Assembly (NCBI GenBank): GCA_037355855.1
Contig: CM074769.1
Coordinates: 558,001-622,000, forward strand
Length of the DNA: 64,000 nucleotides
Origin: Pseudo-nitzschia pungens
Taxonomy: Eukaryota; Bacillariophyta; Bacillariophyceae; Bacillariales; Bacillariaceae
Reading direction: 5' to 3'
Below are positions 52,001 through 61,162 of the stretch, one piece after another. The position numbers were made by a program, and so were the translations under genes. Under the pieces are notes generated by a model. That model was not told the origin of the DNA. It worked only from the letters and a program-made list of their open reading frames with translations, and did not search any database. Each line of letters starts with the position of its first letter. Position 1 is the first letter of the stretch.

Positions 52001-53755
52001 AGTGGCACGTCCGATGATCAAATCGTAGTACATGTTGTCAACCACAAAACAAGTCAAGTGCTTAACACGCCTGGAATAAGAGAGTTCTGGAAACATAATG
52101 TCAGTAAGATAAACATATTCAGCGCATTTAAACTTGCCATTGGGAGTATCCAATCCAATTGGAGATTCAAGGACATGGATGGGAATGGTTCTGGGGATTT
52201 GCTTTTTGGAGATTAATTCAAATGTGGAGCCACTATCAAAGAGGGTTTTGAAATAAAATTTGCCGGAGATATCGTTGATGGATTTGCATGTAGTCAATGT
52301 AGTGGGAGCCAAATCAGTGCAAGGTTTGGAAATCAGTGGTTCAAATGGTTCAGGATTTGGATCTGGTGGAGCTGGAGATAGAACAATGGAAGGATCATGT
52401 GGATCAGCAGGGGCTGTGAACACTTCAGCAAGAGGTGTATCATCAGCAGTGGATGGTTGAATTGGAAAGCGTTGGAGATCCTGATGATAATAGGTGTCAT
52501 CAATTTCAGCGTTGACATGAAAGAGGTCAACCCGAACGTCTTCAGGTGGAGAAATAAAGGTGCAAACATGACCATCACCAGAAGAAGGCGGATTGCTGGG
52601 ACCAGTTGTCACTGAAGAAGGGCGAGAGCTGTTTGCAGAGCCTGTTGCTGCGTTTGCATCAGCTGAAGACCGATTGTTGTTGTTGTTGTTAGAAGGACCA
52701 CGACGCTTGCCATTAGGATTGTCAATGTTTTTGAAACATTGACCCCAAGTATGGTTGCTACCAGGATGAATAGGACATGGGTCTGTATCCTTGATTCTGT
52801 TGTTGGAATTAGAGTTGGAACTGGCGGAAGAATTCTGTGAGGAATTGTTGTTGTTGTTCGAACGCCGACCGTTGTTGTTGCCAGAACGACGGTTGTTGTT
52901 GTTCCGATTTTTGCCAGTTTGTCTGTTGGAGGACTTGTTGGAATTGTTGGTGTTGTTGCTGTTGTTGTTGTTCCTACGATTGGCCTTGGTACAATAACGT
53001 TCCATTCTGGTGATAATATCAGCAAGAGTATCATCATAGGGTGAATGATGATCTTCGTAGGTGTCTTTCCAATCAGATGGCATGGAATCGTAAATGAGGC
53101 TTTTAAAATCATCCTCAGGAATGATGGCATCTGCAGCAGTGGTTGGAGCACCAGGTAACAAGGGAAGCACCACATTGTTATGGTAAGTGACCAAGGAAAC
53201 AAAGCTGGAAACAGTCATGGAAGTGGTCTTTTTGATCTGAGAAAGGAATCGTTTGTGGTTTCGATAGACGTCATCGTTGTTAGAGAACTTGAACCGAATG
53301 AAGGCACGAACGTCGTCGTCAAAATGAGGCACCGTTTCAGTATGTCCAATGATGTTGGTTCTCCACCAAGTCTTATCAGAATAGTTTCGTAGAATGTCTG
53401 GGAACTTGGCGTATAGTTTTGGACCTGTTGTCCAACCCATGGCATGACGCGCTTCAGTAAATTCATAAATAGAATGAAGCAATTGTAAGAGAGTGGACGT
53501 TGTAGTGATAAAGGATACCTTTATCTTAGTTGTTTCAGTCTCAGTTTCAGTGGTTATAACACGTTTGTACTCAGCCTTTTCAAGTTCTTCTGGTTCGAAG
53601 TCGAACTTAAATGGAAGAGGTGTAATAGAAGACATGGTTGTTGCTGGGTACTGCTGGGTATGTGTAGGTATATATGTGTTGGTATATATATATATAAGTG
53701 AGAAGGTATTGGTGGATACCTTAGACAACTTGTAGTTAAGGGAAGTAGTTGTCAA
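49094..53755 (-). CDS. Gag-Pol polyprotein of the Ty3/gypsy element
   Basis: This is a 1,553-aa single ORF; the ATG at 53635 (MSSITPLPFKFDF, residue 41) may be the true start, because the preceding residues look like translated leader. Gag has a capsid-like region (~90-270), an Asn-rich linker and a Cys/His knuckle of unusual type, C-x2-H-x4-H-x4-C (CPIHPGSNHTWGQC). The protease carries TLFDSGST. RT has LPKIQDIF, PFGKFRLLRLPMG and VYIDDIG (D865, D866). RNase H has VYTDASDY, then DKEMLCIVE and YTDHENL. Integrase has an HHCC finger (HHVLGH...CKTCDAC), D (IDTIGPW), D (IFDQGSEY) and E in NPQANVVLERVH, and a GPY/F-like module (IGPFTITQVHTNGTV) near the end. RNase H before integrase assigns it to Ty3/gypsy. 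All catalytic residues are present. Confidence 0.93.
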   Translation of the reverse strand: MTTTSLNYKLSKVSTNTFSLIYIYTNTYIPTHTQQYPATTMSSITPLPFKFDFEPEELEKAEYKRVITTETETETTKIKVSFITTTSTLLQLLHSIYEFTEARHAMGWTTGPKLYAKFPDILRNYSDKTWWRTNIIGHTETVPHFDDDVRAFIRFKFSNNDDVYRNHKRFLSQIKKTTSMTVSSFVSLVTYHNNVVLPLLPGAPTTAADAIIPEDDFKSLIYDSMPSDWKDTYEDHHSPYDDTLADIITRMERYCTKANRRNNNNSNNTNNSNKSSNRQTGKNRNNNNRRSGNNNGRRSNNNNNSSQNSSASSNSNSNNRIKDTDPCPIHPGSNHTWGQCFKNIDNPNGKRRGPSNNNNNNRSSADANAATGSANSSRPSSVTTGPSNPPSSGDGHVCTFISPPEDVRVDLFHVNAEIDDTYYHQDLQRFPIQPSTADDTPLAEVFTAPADPHDPSIVLSPAPPDPNPEPFEPLISKPCTDLAPTTLTTCKSINDISGKFYFKTLFDSGSTFELISKKQIPRTIPIHVLESPIGLDTPNGKFKCAEYVYLTDIMFPELSYSRRVKHLTCFVVDNMYYDLIIGRATMKKLAIKMDFEASLVSWFDKDMPFHPRSYFTNQTLVQKIISNEPYSIAEAYIAQTSQSYVDSATKYEKTDLQELVSNQNHLSTDQQSQLLQILSKHHPLFEGLSHRELGIFPHKEFHIELQPGAKPYHIKQPYSIPIHQQDAVKTELLRQVKLGILERCYATEWGMPTFVVPKPDGSCRIISDFRELNKVTKKLHYPLPKIQDIFHRRRGFKYVTLIDVSMQFHTFKLDEPSTWLCVLVTPFGKFRLLRLPMGFLNSPSWAQGCMESLFINLNSVEVYIDDIGIFSDTFQSHCKTVSTVLSILQANNFSVKPAKCHWFQQRAPWLGHIITTTGILPNPNKIAPILKLAFPQSTTDLRSFIGMINFYRAHWRKRAEILAPLTALSGKARGPVKPTPELLAAFKAAKTMIAEEILLTYPDPNLPYDVYTDASDYQLGAVIIQNGKIVACFSRKLTSTQLKYPTIDKEMLCIVEVFKEYRTILWGAIIIVYTDHENLTRQNLQSNRIMTWRMLLEDFSPVFKFIQGKDNILADALSRLPLEEEQGLPSVSPSKDSKDPNTQPISKVDTSDLSIADLFINYPADLPAYPLRFDALSKAQAADSTIQNTKHYSTKAFAGTELKVYSKNNQTKIVLPNALVQDTINWYHHVLGHAGAERLTRTISIHIYSPGLKDAVAEYCKTCDACQRHKNTHISYGHLATREELSIPWETIAIDTIGPWNVNIPNIGNVEFNGFTIMDMCTNLLEIKRAPQMNPSGKMSIYALNDAWLSRYPKPSRCIFDQGSEYLNVDFQSHLINLDIKPVPTTVKNPQANVVLERVHDTMKSAMRTELHANPPQDLQQAIDLIDNVFASAQFAVRCTVHKTFGVSPGAIAFHRDMFLPIPIITDIKLLRSKRQSVIDQNALRENKRRKHHDYNIGDQIMIFNYKTDALGSRAIGPFTITQVHTNGTVSFLRNEHIIERINLRRIKPYHSP

Positions 53756-54045
53756 GTGTTGTCGGAGAACCTTAAGCTTGTTTGCTTAAGTATAAAAAAT
53801 AAACTTAAAAAATAAATGACCAAAGGTATGAATGACCGAAGGTATGAATGACCGAAGGTATGGATGATCGAAGGTTGGTATGATGTTGGTAACCTTAACC
53901 TTGGAAGGTATGGTATGGTACGTGTTGAGGTACCGTAAGGTTAAATGGTATGAGTAGGTTAATTATCCGGATGAAGATAGGTTAAGAATTATAATCAATT
54001 CAAAGAATTGACAATGGTGGTCGTCGTAATCGACTGTAATTACAG
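53756..54045 (-). other. Leader of the LTR element, with short tandem repeats and atypical primer site
   Basis: The region between the 5' LTR and the ORF contains GAATGACCGAAGGTAT repeats at ~53828-53865. Directly next to the LTR on the minus strand it reads CTGTAATTACAG, a perfect 12-bp palindrome, rather than the common TGG-starting tRNA primer site. Confidence 0.6.
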
Positions 54046-54402
54046 TGTCGTATCTCTGGAAACCAGAAGAAAACGACCGAAGATAGAAGATAGAAATAGT
54101 TGTGTTGATAATTTCTGAATTAAGGAATTATGAATGAAATTAGATAAAAGATAAAATAGAATGTTTCTCGTACAACGCCGTGTTGAAAGAATTCAAACAG
54201 ACGTAGAGAAGAGAAACTCGGAATGGTCTTGAAGAACATAAAGAACAGTTCTTCAAAGAACCTAGAGTCATAGAGAACCTGAGTCGGGGACATCAGTCAT
54301 AGAGAACCTTGAAGTTGATAGAAACATTGTTTTGTTTCTTAAAATATAAATGGTTTGTTTCTTGTATATTTCTTGTGTGTCGTAGTTTTGGGACATACGA
54401 CA
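54046..54402 (-). repeat. 5' LTR of the Ty3/gypsy element
   Basis: 357 bp. It carries GAGAAGAGAAACTCGG where the other LTR has GAGAAACTCGG; otherwise the same. Confidence 0.95.
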
Positions 54403-54413
54403 ATCGTCGGCGT

Positions 54414-56597
54414 TCACACCACGTTCTCGCTCACAAAGACGTCCATGGCCTCTTCCAATCGCTTCAGGATCGTCGTCTCGCTCAACTCCTTGATGATCGC
54501 GTCCTCGGCGTAATTCGTTCGCCGGGCGCGAACCCGCAATTGCTGCCGACCGCCGCCGGCGGCGGCTCCGTCGTCGACGGAGGGAAGATTCGCGATTTCC
54601 ACCACCACGTCGATTCCGCCCTCCCTGGCGATTCGGCGCGCCTTGGCGCTGGGAGACCGGGCGCTTCCGCCGCCCACCCGGCTCTCGGTTTCTCGTTCTT
54701 CCTCCTTGCTCGCGTAGTTCTTCCCGGTGTTGGTGGGCAAGAACAGGAGGCGAACCCCGTCCTGATACAACAGGGTGCGACTGGTGGACGGGGTGAACAT
54801 CGAGGCCGGGTCGAGTCCGCTTTCGGTTTCCGCCCGAATCGGGGTCGTCAGTCCCTTTCCGGAGAGCGCCAAAAGATTGGCCCATTCCTTGAGATATTCG
54901 ACGAGGCGATCGCACGACTCGGCGATTTCTTCCGACACCACATCTTTGGAGTCACCCGTCGTTGTTTCGATATCGCATTCGCACACGACCGACCGCCACA
55001 GCTCGGGTCCGTCCAGGCACGCAAAGGTTTCTCTCCAGTAGTCGTCTTGGTTCTCCAGGGCATTCGGGGAGGAGGGAAGCTCTCCGAGCAGAGACAGCGG
55101 GAGGGATCCCGACACGCTCATCGTGGAATTCCGAGCCGGGGGTTGGAAGGCTATGGCTTGCAGGAGGACTTGCGCCGCCGTCTCGATCGAGGTCGCATCG
55201 TCGAGGACATCGCCCGGACGCAGCGAAAAACCGGATTCGCTGCCGCCGCCGTCGTTCGCGACAAACTCTCCTTCCTTGACCTTGAGAATGGTGTAGTCCA
55301 GCGGCGGTTCCACCACGCGGTTGCGAACGGTATTGATCAGGACCTCCTCGATCTGCCTCCGCGTTTCGAGCTTCCCGCCCAAGAAGTTTTGCATGTTGTA
55401 GGGAAAGGTGCCGAATCGCTCGGTGCCCAGCGTCGAAACGCCAATGAGCTGCGTCGGGGGCGTTCCGACCTTTCCCCCGTCGGTGGCCAGCGTCTTTCGC
55501 AGCAACCTGTCGAGCATTTTTTTCAGCGAATCGGGTTGGCTCAATCCGGTGCAAAACACAACGACGCACTGGCTGTCGTTGCCACCGAGCGGCATGTTGG
55601 CGGTGGGAGCCAGCACTTCGATCTTGAGATCCGGAATGCTGTCGGCTTCTCGTTCAAAGGCATTCATCAATGCCGGTACCAAGTCCTTGGCCAGCTTGTC
55701 TCGTTGCATGTCGGCGATGATCAAGACGCGATTTTCCTGGACGTCCGCGGATGCCTCCTCTTCCTCGTAGGTGATGCTGGTGCTGCCCAAATCGCTGTAA
55801 TCCGGTGTCGCCTTGGCCTTTGCCAGATCGTTCTCGCGAATGGCGTTCCCCATGCTCCCCAAGAGGCCACCCCCACCGCTTCTCGCAATGTCGTCGTCGG
55901 CCACTACGGTGCGACCACCCAACACGCCCCACGTGCCGACTTCCAGTCCCCTGGCCTTGGTCGTGCCCTCCATGGCACGACTCGCCGCGGCGGCCATCTT
56001 CGTCGACTTGCGGCTGCCTTCCGTGGACTTGAGAAAGTCTCCCGTCAAGCGATCGATCTTGGACATGAGTTTTTCGGTCTGCCGCTTGGCTTCCAGATCG
56101 GAGGCCATCGACATGGCCCGGCGGTTCGCGTCCAGTTCTCGTTTCATTTTCTTCTTGAGGGCCTCGATGTCGTTCACGCCGGCATCGATTGCCGCCTCGA
56201 CGATTTTGCGGGCGTCGTTCCGCAGCCGCTCCGCGTCCTCGGCCGACAGCGGCTCGAGCTCCAGATTGATTCCCAGCAATTCCGTGGCATCGTTTCCCAA
56301 AAAGTCGGGGTTCAGCTTGTTCGGCAGCGTGTCCCACGAAGTACCGGGATCGGGCAGGCCGTTGCCGCTGTCGCTGCCTTTGTCCGGCCATTCTTTGTCG
56401 TAGTCGACATTGTCGTCCCAGGCTTCTGGTTTGTTGTCGCTGCTGTTGTTGCTGTCGTCATCTCCGCCTTCGAAAAGAGTCGTCTGTGCTCTTCCGTGGG
56501 TCCAATGCCCGGTTCCAACGCTTGTTCTTCCCGTATTGGAAAAACCGTGGACGATGGCGACCATCAACAACACGGCAAGGAACACTGGCGATGGCAT
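54414..56597 (-). CDS. Plastid-targeted protein with Rossmann/SDR-like region, function unknown
   Basis: The open frame begins at 56765, but the ATG at 56597 (residue 57 of that frame) gives a proper signal peptide, MPSPVFLAVLLMVAIVHGF, whose Phe after cleavage fits diatom plastid targeting. The mature protein of about 700 residues starts acidic (FEGGDDDSNN) and has a helical stretch (DVNDIEALKKKMKRELDAN). It then has a nucleotide-binding-like region: RVLIIADMQRDKLAKDLVPAL, CVVVFCTGL, LIGVSTLGTERFGTFPYNMQNFLGGKLETRRQIEEVL and LDYTILKVKEG. These resemble atypical short-chain dehydrogenase/NmrA-like folds, although the glycine motif is not clear. The C-terminus (EANLPSVDDG, LRVRARRTNY) is unassigned. 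Its stop (54416-54414) is only 11 bp from an LTR element, so the 3' UTR has been replaced by transposon sequence. Confidence 0.7.
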   Translation of the reverse strand: MPSPVFLAVLLMVAIVHGFSNTGRTSVGTGHWTHGRAQTTLFEGGDDDSNNSSDNKPEAWDDNVDYDKEWPDKGSDSGNGLPDPGTSWDTLPNKLNPDFLGNDATELLGINLELEPLSAEDAERLRNDARKIVEAAIDAGVNDIEALKKKMKRELDANRRAMSMASDLEAKRQTEKLMSKIDRLTGDFLKSTEGSRKSTKMAAAASRAMEGTTKARGLEVGTWGVLGGRTVVADDDIARSGGGGLLGSMGNAIRENDLAKAKATPDYSDLGSTSITYEEEEASADVQENRVLIIADMQRDKLAKDLVPALMNAFEREADSIPDLKIEVLAPTANMPLGGNDSQCVVVFCTGLSQPDSLKKMLDRLLRKTLATDGGKVGTPPTQLIGVSTLGTERFGTFPYNMQNFLGGKLETRRQIEEVLINTVRNRVVEPPLDYTILKVKEGEFVANDGGGSESGFSLRPGDVLDDATSIETAAQVLLQAIAFQPPARNSTMSVSGSLPLSLLGELPSSPNALENQDDYWRETFACLDGPELWRSVVCECDIETTTGDSKDVVSEEIAESCDRLVEYLKEWANLLALSGKGLTTPIRAETESGLDPASMFTPSTSRTLLYQDGVRLLFLPTNTGKNYASKEEERETESRVGGGSARSPSAKARRIAREGGIDVVVEIANLPSVDDGAAAGGGRQQLRVRARRTNYAEDAIIKELSETTILKRLEEAMDVFVSENVV

Positions 56598-57690
56598 TCT
56601 CGTCGATGGTAGATGATTATAACTCGTACCCGTAATCATCTTTGCTTTCTTTCGGCTATCGAGAATCTTCAACAATTTCAACCACCCAGGAGGAAAGAGA
56701 CGCCTACTAGCAATCGTACTCGAAAAATCTCGTGATTGTGATTGCGATTGTGATTGGTGTTGCACCTGCTCCTACTGCTGCTCCTGCTGCTGCTGTAACA
56801 GTTGTCACGGAAAACGGTGGAGTCGATGTTGTCCCAGTATAACGAGAATCCAAAGCTACCGGTAATGTACTGCAAAGAAAAGCTTCGTGAAAGGGGAATG
56901 AATCGTTAAAGCACAAGTAAGCGAGCACGTACGAACTGTAAGCTCACTCGTACGAACTCTCAGACGTCAAAACCGAAAGATCCGAATTCAATATTCATTC
57001 CGAGACCCACCTTTCTGGGAGAATTTGAAGGAGGGTGGGGGAAAATCTTCCTTGTTTCGGGACTTCTTCTGTCTGCAGGATGCATTATGAGTGCTACTTG
57101 TATCCTATCCTAGTACCGGTACCAGTATCGGTATCCTTTGTCTTGCAAGTAACCTTCTTGCTACTACTAACACAAAAATAAGAACCTCCATTGTACGACA
57201 GAAATTTGTAAAGTCTGCCAGCAACAACGACAACCTTTGGCTCGCAAGCTCCTGATTCTATTTGCTCATAGATTGTGAGTTCCGAATCATTAGCTTCTGC
57301 ATGCTGGTCATGGCAAGAAGAATGGCTGGAATAAAAAGCAAACAATCTACTACTAGTACTACTACTACTACTACTGAAAAGCACCACCCACCTGCTGCTG
57401 CTTTTGTTCTAGAGATACTACTAGTATCAGTAAGAGTAGCATCACTACAAAACTTCTTATCACTTGGCCTGCTATGATCCCATAAGCAGGAAAAGGGATT
57501 GATTCCGTGTTGATTTCGTCGTATCTTCGCTTCTTCTTATTATTACACCATGTCTTTCTTTGTAACAGCAATAGTAGTAGTAGTAGTGGCAGCTTCTTTT
57601 GTTATCTTTATCAGAAAGACACCCAGTAAACTAGTACTACCGTACTGTCCAGCACCATTTTCCATCCATTGTTGCTGGTTGTTGGATGCT
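56598..57690. other. Intergenic region upstream of the plastid protein gene
   Basis: This 1.1 kb contains the gene's promoter side and Ser-rich ORFs from CAG/CTG runs near 56770-56800. It also has (TACTAG)n-like tracts at 57345-57425 and 57575-57590. No gene is supported. Confidence 0.4.
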
Positions 57691-57896
57691 GGAGCGGTCG
57701 GAAATAGAAAAACGTGCGCACCGCGCGACAGGTTAAGTTTTTTCAAAATGATACATATGAACTTACCGTACATAATTACTGCATATATCAACGTGTGATC
57801 TACGAATTAATTAATACGTAGAATGAGATAAGTAAAAAAAATCTCCACGATTCAAATTAAAAAGGGGGAACCGGGAAACTAAAAATTGGTTTTTTT

Positions 57897-58035
57897 TTAC
57901 GTAATTAATTAATTACGTACGTAATTAATTAATTACGTACGTAATTAATTAATTACGTACGTAATTAATATTACGTACGATTGGATTTAATTACGTACGA
58001 TTGGATTTAATTACGTACGATTGGATTTAATTACG
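57897..58035. repeat. Palindromic TACGTAATTAATTAATTACGTA array
   Basis: Tandem 22-24-bp palindromes made of ACGTAATTAATTAATTACGT are followed by three TACGATTGGATTTAAT units. The inverted counterpart lies at ~59765-59870. The array can fold into hairpins. Confidence 0.85.
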
Positions 58036-58479
58036 CACGATTTCACAATTAAGCTCTTTAGTGGCTTATATAATAATTAAATAAACCAACTAATAACATA
58101 ATAAAAATTTACTTAAGTTTATCGATGTAGCGCTTAGGCTATTTTTTAAGCCAAGATACTATAGACGTCTAGTACGGGCTGTCGGCGCCACTTTAAATAG
58201 CGCCTTTACTGGTAAGGTAAGCCCCTTTAAGTGGCGCAGTAAGTCACCCTAGAAGTCACTCTGCCGGAGCTGAGTAAGGTTACCTGTACGTAGGCGCCAT
58301 TTAAAGTGCCGCTGATAGCCACTTACTAAGATCCGTCACTTTAAATGGCGCCTTTACTGGTAAGGTACCGTAAGGTAGGGTTCAGGGCACTTTACTTCGC
58401 TGAGTGAATGAGCCAATCAAAAAATTCGATTTTCCAGTACAAATTGTACAGGGATATATGTAGAAAAAAAAATCTAGTA

Positions 58480-59292
58480 CAGGGGGGACAGCAAGCAACA
58501 ATGCGTCGCGAGCAGCAGCAAGCAGCAACGCGTCGATAATACAGGGGGGACAGCAAGCAGCAGCAAGCAGCAACGCGTCGATAATACAAACAGCAAGCAG
58601 CAGTCGATAATACAGGGGGGGGCAGCAAGCAGCAGCAAGGTGGGGGACAGCAAGCAGCAAGCAGCAGCAACGCGTCGATAATACAAGGGGGACAGCAAGC
58701 AGCAACGCGTCGATAATACAGGGGGGGACAGCAAGCAGCAACGCGTCGATAATACAACGCGTCGATAATACAGGGGGGGACAGCAAGCAGCAACGCGTCG
58801 ATAATACAACGCGTCGATAATACAGGGGGGGACAGCAAGCAGCAACGCGTCGATAATACAGGGGGGGGGACAGCAAGCAGCAACAACGAGCAGGGGGGGG
58901 GGGACAGCAAGCAGCAACAACGAGCAGGGGGGGGGGGACAGCAAGCAGCAACGCGTCGATAATACAGGTGGGGGGGAGACAGCAAGCAGCAGCAGCAAGC
59001 AACAACGCGCGTCGATAATACAGGGGGGGGGCGGACAGCAAGCAGCAACGCGTCGATAATACAGGGGACAGCAAGCAGCAACGCGTCGATAATACAACGC
59101 GTCGATAATACAGGGGACAGCAAGCAGCAACGCGTCGATAATACAACGCGACGATAATACAGGGGGGGACAGCAAGGAGCAACGCGTCGATAATACAGGG
59201 GGGGACAGCAAGCAGCAACGCGTCGATAATACAGGGGGGGGGCAGCGAGCAGCAGCAAGGAGCAACGCGTCGATAATACAGTGGGGACAGCA
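58480..59292. repeat. G-rich minisatellite
   Basis: About 20 irregular copies of a unit of ~36 bp, GACAGCAAGCAGCAACGCGTCGATAATACAGGGGGG, vary mainly in the G-run length (3-10) and in internal AGCAGCA or CGCGTCGATAATACAA duplications. Long proline/cysteine-rich translations on the minus strand are by-products of the repeat, not genes. Confidence 0.9.
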
Positions 59293-60094
59293 AGTTAGTG
59301 CACGTCCTGTCTAAGATGGGCTATCAGCGTCACTGAGAGGGGCAGTCCCACTAAAAGGGGCTATCAGCGCCACTGAAAGAGGCTATGAGCCCCAATGAAA
59401 GGGGCTATAAGCATCACTTATAGATCCATCACCATTTAAAGGGGCTTCAATCGCCACACGCAGAGGCTATAATCGTCACTTAGGGGAGCATTTATTACTC
59501 GGCTTATTTACGTACTTAATTAGCGCTACTTAAACGGGCGTTTCTGCAGTACAACGGTAAGTTTAGAAGTGGCGATGATAGCCCCTACTTCAACTTGGGT
59601 AAGTTAACGCTGTTAGCGGCACTTTAAAAGGCGCATACATCGTCCTTGTCATCAAATTGAAGCAATTTGGAGGCTCTAGTAAAAGGCTTATGTTTTACAT
59701 TGATAAAGGGCATATTTAAATTATTATTGCGTCATTAAATTGGCTACTTTACCTATATAAGCCACATAGTTACGTAATTAATCTTCAATCGTACGTAATT
59801 AACTGCAATCGTACGTAATTAAATCCAATCGTACGTAATATTAATTACGTACGTAATTAATTAATTACGTGAACCAAAAACAACTATTTTTAGTTTCCCG
59901 GTTTTAGTTTCCCGGTTCCCCCTATTGTGGAGATTTTTTTCATGAACGTTACGTACTTATCTCGTTCTACCTATTAATACATAAATCACACGTTGATATA
60001 TGTACCGTAGTATGTACGGTAAGTTCATACGTATCATTTTGAAAAAACTTAACCTGTCGCGCGGTGCGCACGTTTTTCTATTTCCGACCGCTCC

Positions 60095-61162
60095 TGTGGA
60101 CGCTGCTGTTGTTAAGTGGACTGGATGCGAAAGCCAATGTTCTGCAACCATTATTTGCCACATACGGTACGCTGCGGTAACCTTACTCGTACCGTAGCTA
60201 GCCTTACCGGTACCTCTTCTATGATTTCAGTGATTCTGGCACGTGTGCTCCTGACTGGGAAACCATACGTTTCCACACCATTGTAATCTTCTTTGTATTA
60301 CGACGGACAACAACATTCATTCACCCTGACTCTTTTCTCTAACATTCCCGTTCACTTAACGGTAGGAGGACGCAAGCCCAGCTGAATTTTTTGTTTCATA
60401 GCATTGGAAAACAATGAAATAATTTTGACAAATGAGGCAATCGAATTCCAATCGAATTATGATGTTCACGATAAGAGAATTGTTTCCAAGCCTACCGTAC
60501 ATGGTAGCTGGTACCGTACTGTTCTTTGCTAATAATTACTCCCGCCAGTCAGCGTCGCCTTAAACAAGTGCGTAAGATTTGACGTTCGGGAGACGAACGT
60601 ACGTACTTGCAGTTAGAATAATCATTCACTTTACTTATGATTTCCTACGGTACGGACCGCGCTGATCGCGCTCAGGAACCACCGACATTTTAATTAATTA
60701 ATTGGCTTGTCACTCTGGAGGGAGTCGAGATCGATGATACTTTTCAGATGGCTCTCCTACCGGTAGCATCAAGTTAGTACCGTACCATGCTGTGCATACC
60801 GCTACGTAGGATAGTGGTTCGGTTCTAGTAAGGTTACGGTAATTACGGTACCATCAAAAAGACAGGTATTGAATTCCGTTCTCTTGACATGTTTCTTTTT
60901 TCTGAGAGATTGACATCCCCACAGAAAAGAAAGTGCAGTACAGTAAAGTAAGGAAGTACGCCTGCGCCTACGCCTCGACTACCAGATCTGGTACTTGTAC
61001 TCGCAAAGAAGGATTTGGGAACTCACACATCAAACTGCAACACCCTCGTTGAGTTGATCAGGGACTTGGATTCCAAGTAGTTCTGTAGTTCTGAATAGAA
61101 TTTGCCCATCGTACATACCTCCCAAGGTGATCGACAGGTAATATACAGGTGATATACAGAAA
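60095..61162. other. Intergenic region upstream of the BSD gene
   Basis: About 1.07 kb with many GTACCGTA/TACGGTAC words (60165-60215, 60495-60520, 60645, 60765-60850). It contains the BSD promoter; GATATACAG is repeated just before the ATG. No gene is supported. Confidence 0.4.

Larger units (their letters stand above)
48698..54402 (-). mobile_element. Full-length Ty3/gypsy LTR retrotransposon
   Basis: Two LTRs (48698-49049 and 54046-54402) start TGTCGTAT and end ATACGACA as read on the plus strand. They differ essentially by a 5-bp AGAGA insertion. ATCGT flanks both sides (48693-48697 and 54403-54407), a 5-bp target duplication. A purine tract, CGAGAAGAAAGATAA, precedes the 3' LTR on the minus strand. 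The single internal ORF has the order protease-RT-RNase H-integrase. Near-identical LTRs and an open frame indicate a recent insertion. Confidence 0.95.
57691..60094. mobile_element. Foldback-like element with long inverted arms and a G-rich minisatellite core
   Basis: The outer ~100 bp of each arm is nearly identical in inverted orientation: both begin GGAGCGGTCGGAAATAGAAA, followed by GCGCACCGCGCGACAGG and an A/T-rich stretch to GAACTTACCGTACAT. Inner similarity (CACGTTGAT, AATCTCCAC, GGGGGAACCGGGAAACTAAAA, and TACGTACGTAATTAATTAA arrays) gives arms of roughly 330 bp, 57691 to ~58035 and ~59765 to 60094. The core has further GGCGCCACTTTAAAT-type repeats and the minisatellite. There is no ORF of transposase type, so it is non-autonomous. 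No clean target duplication is seen; flanks share only TGGA(T/C)GCT-like words. Confidence 0.75.

Noticed and set aside
49760..52216. 818-aa plus-strand ORF opposite the gag-pol gene
   Set aside because: It is an antisense shadow of the reverse transcriptase region without recognisable motifs.
58480..59292. Possible CRISPR-like array
   Set aside because: There are no unique spacers; whole units repeat and vary only in G-run length, and the setting is a eukaryotic nuclear genome.
58382..59293. Three long overlapping minus-strand ORFs rich in Cys, Leu and Pro
   Set aside because: They are translations in all three frames of the G-rich minisatellite; equal openness in three frames shows repeat, not gene.
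57691..60094. Clean target-site duplication for the foldback element
   Set aside because: The flanks share only imperfect TGGA(T/C)GCT-like words at slightly different offsets, too weak to claim.
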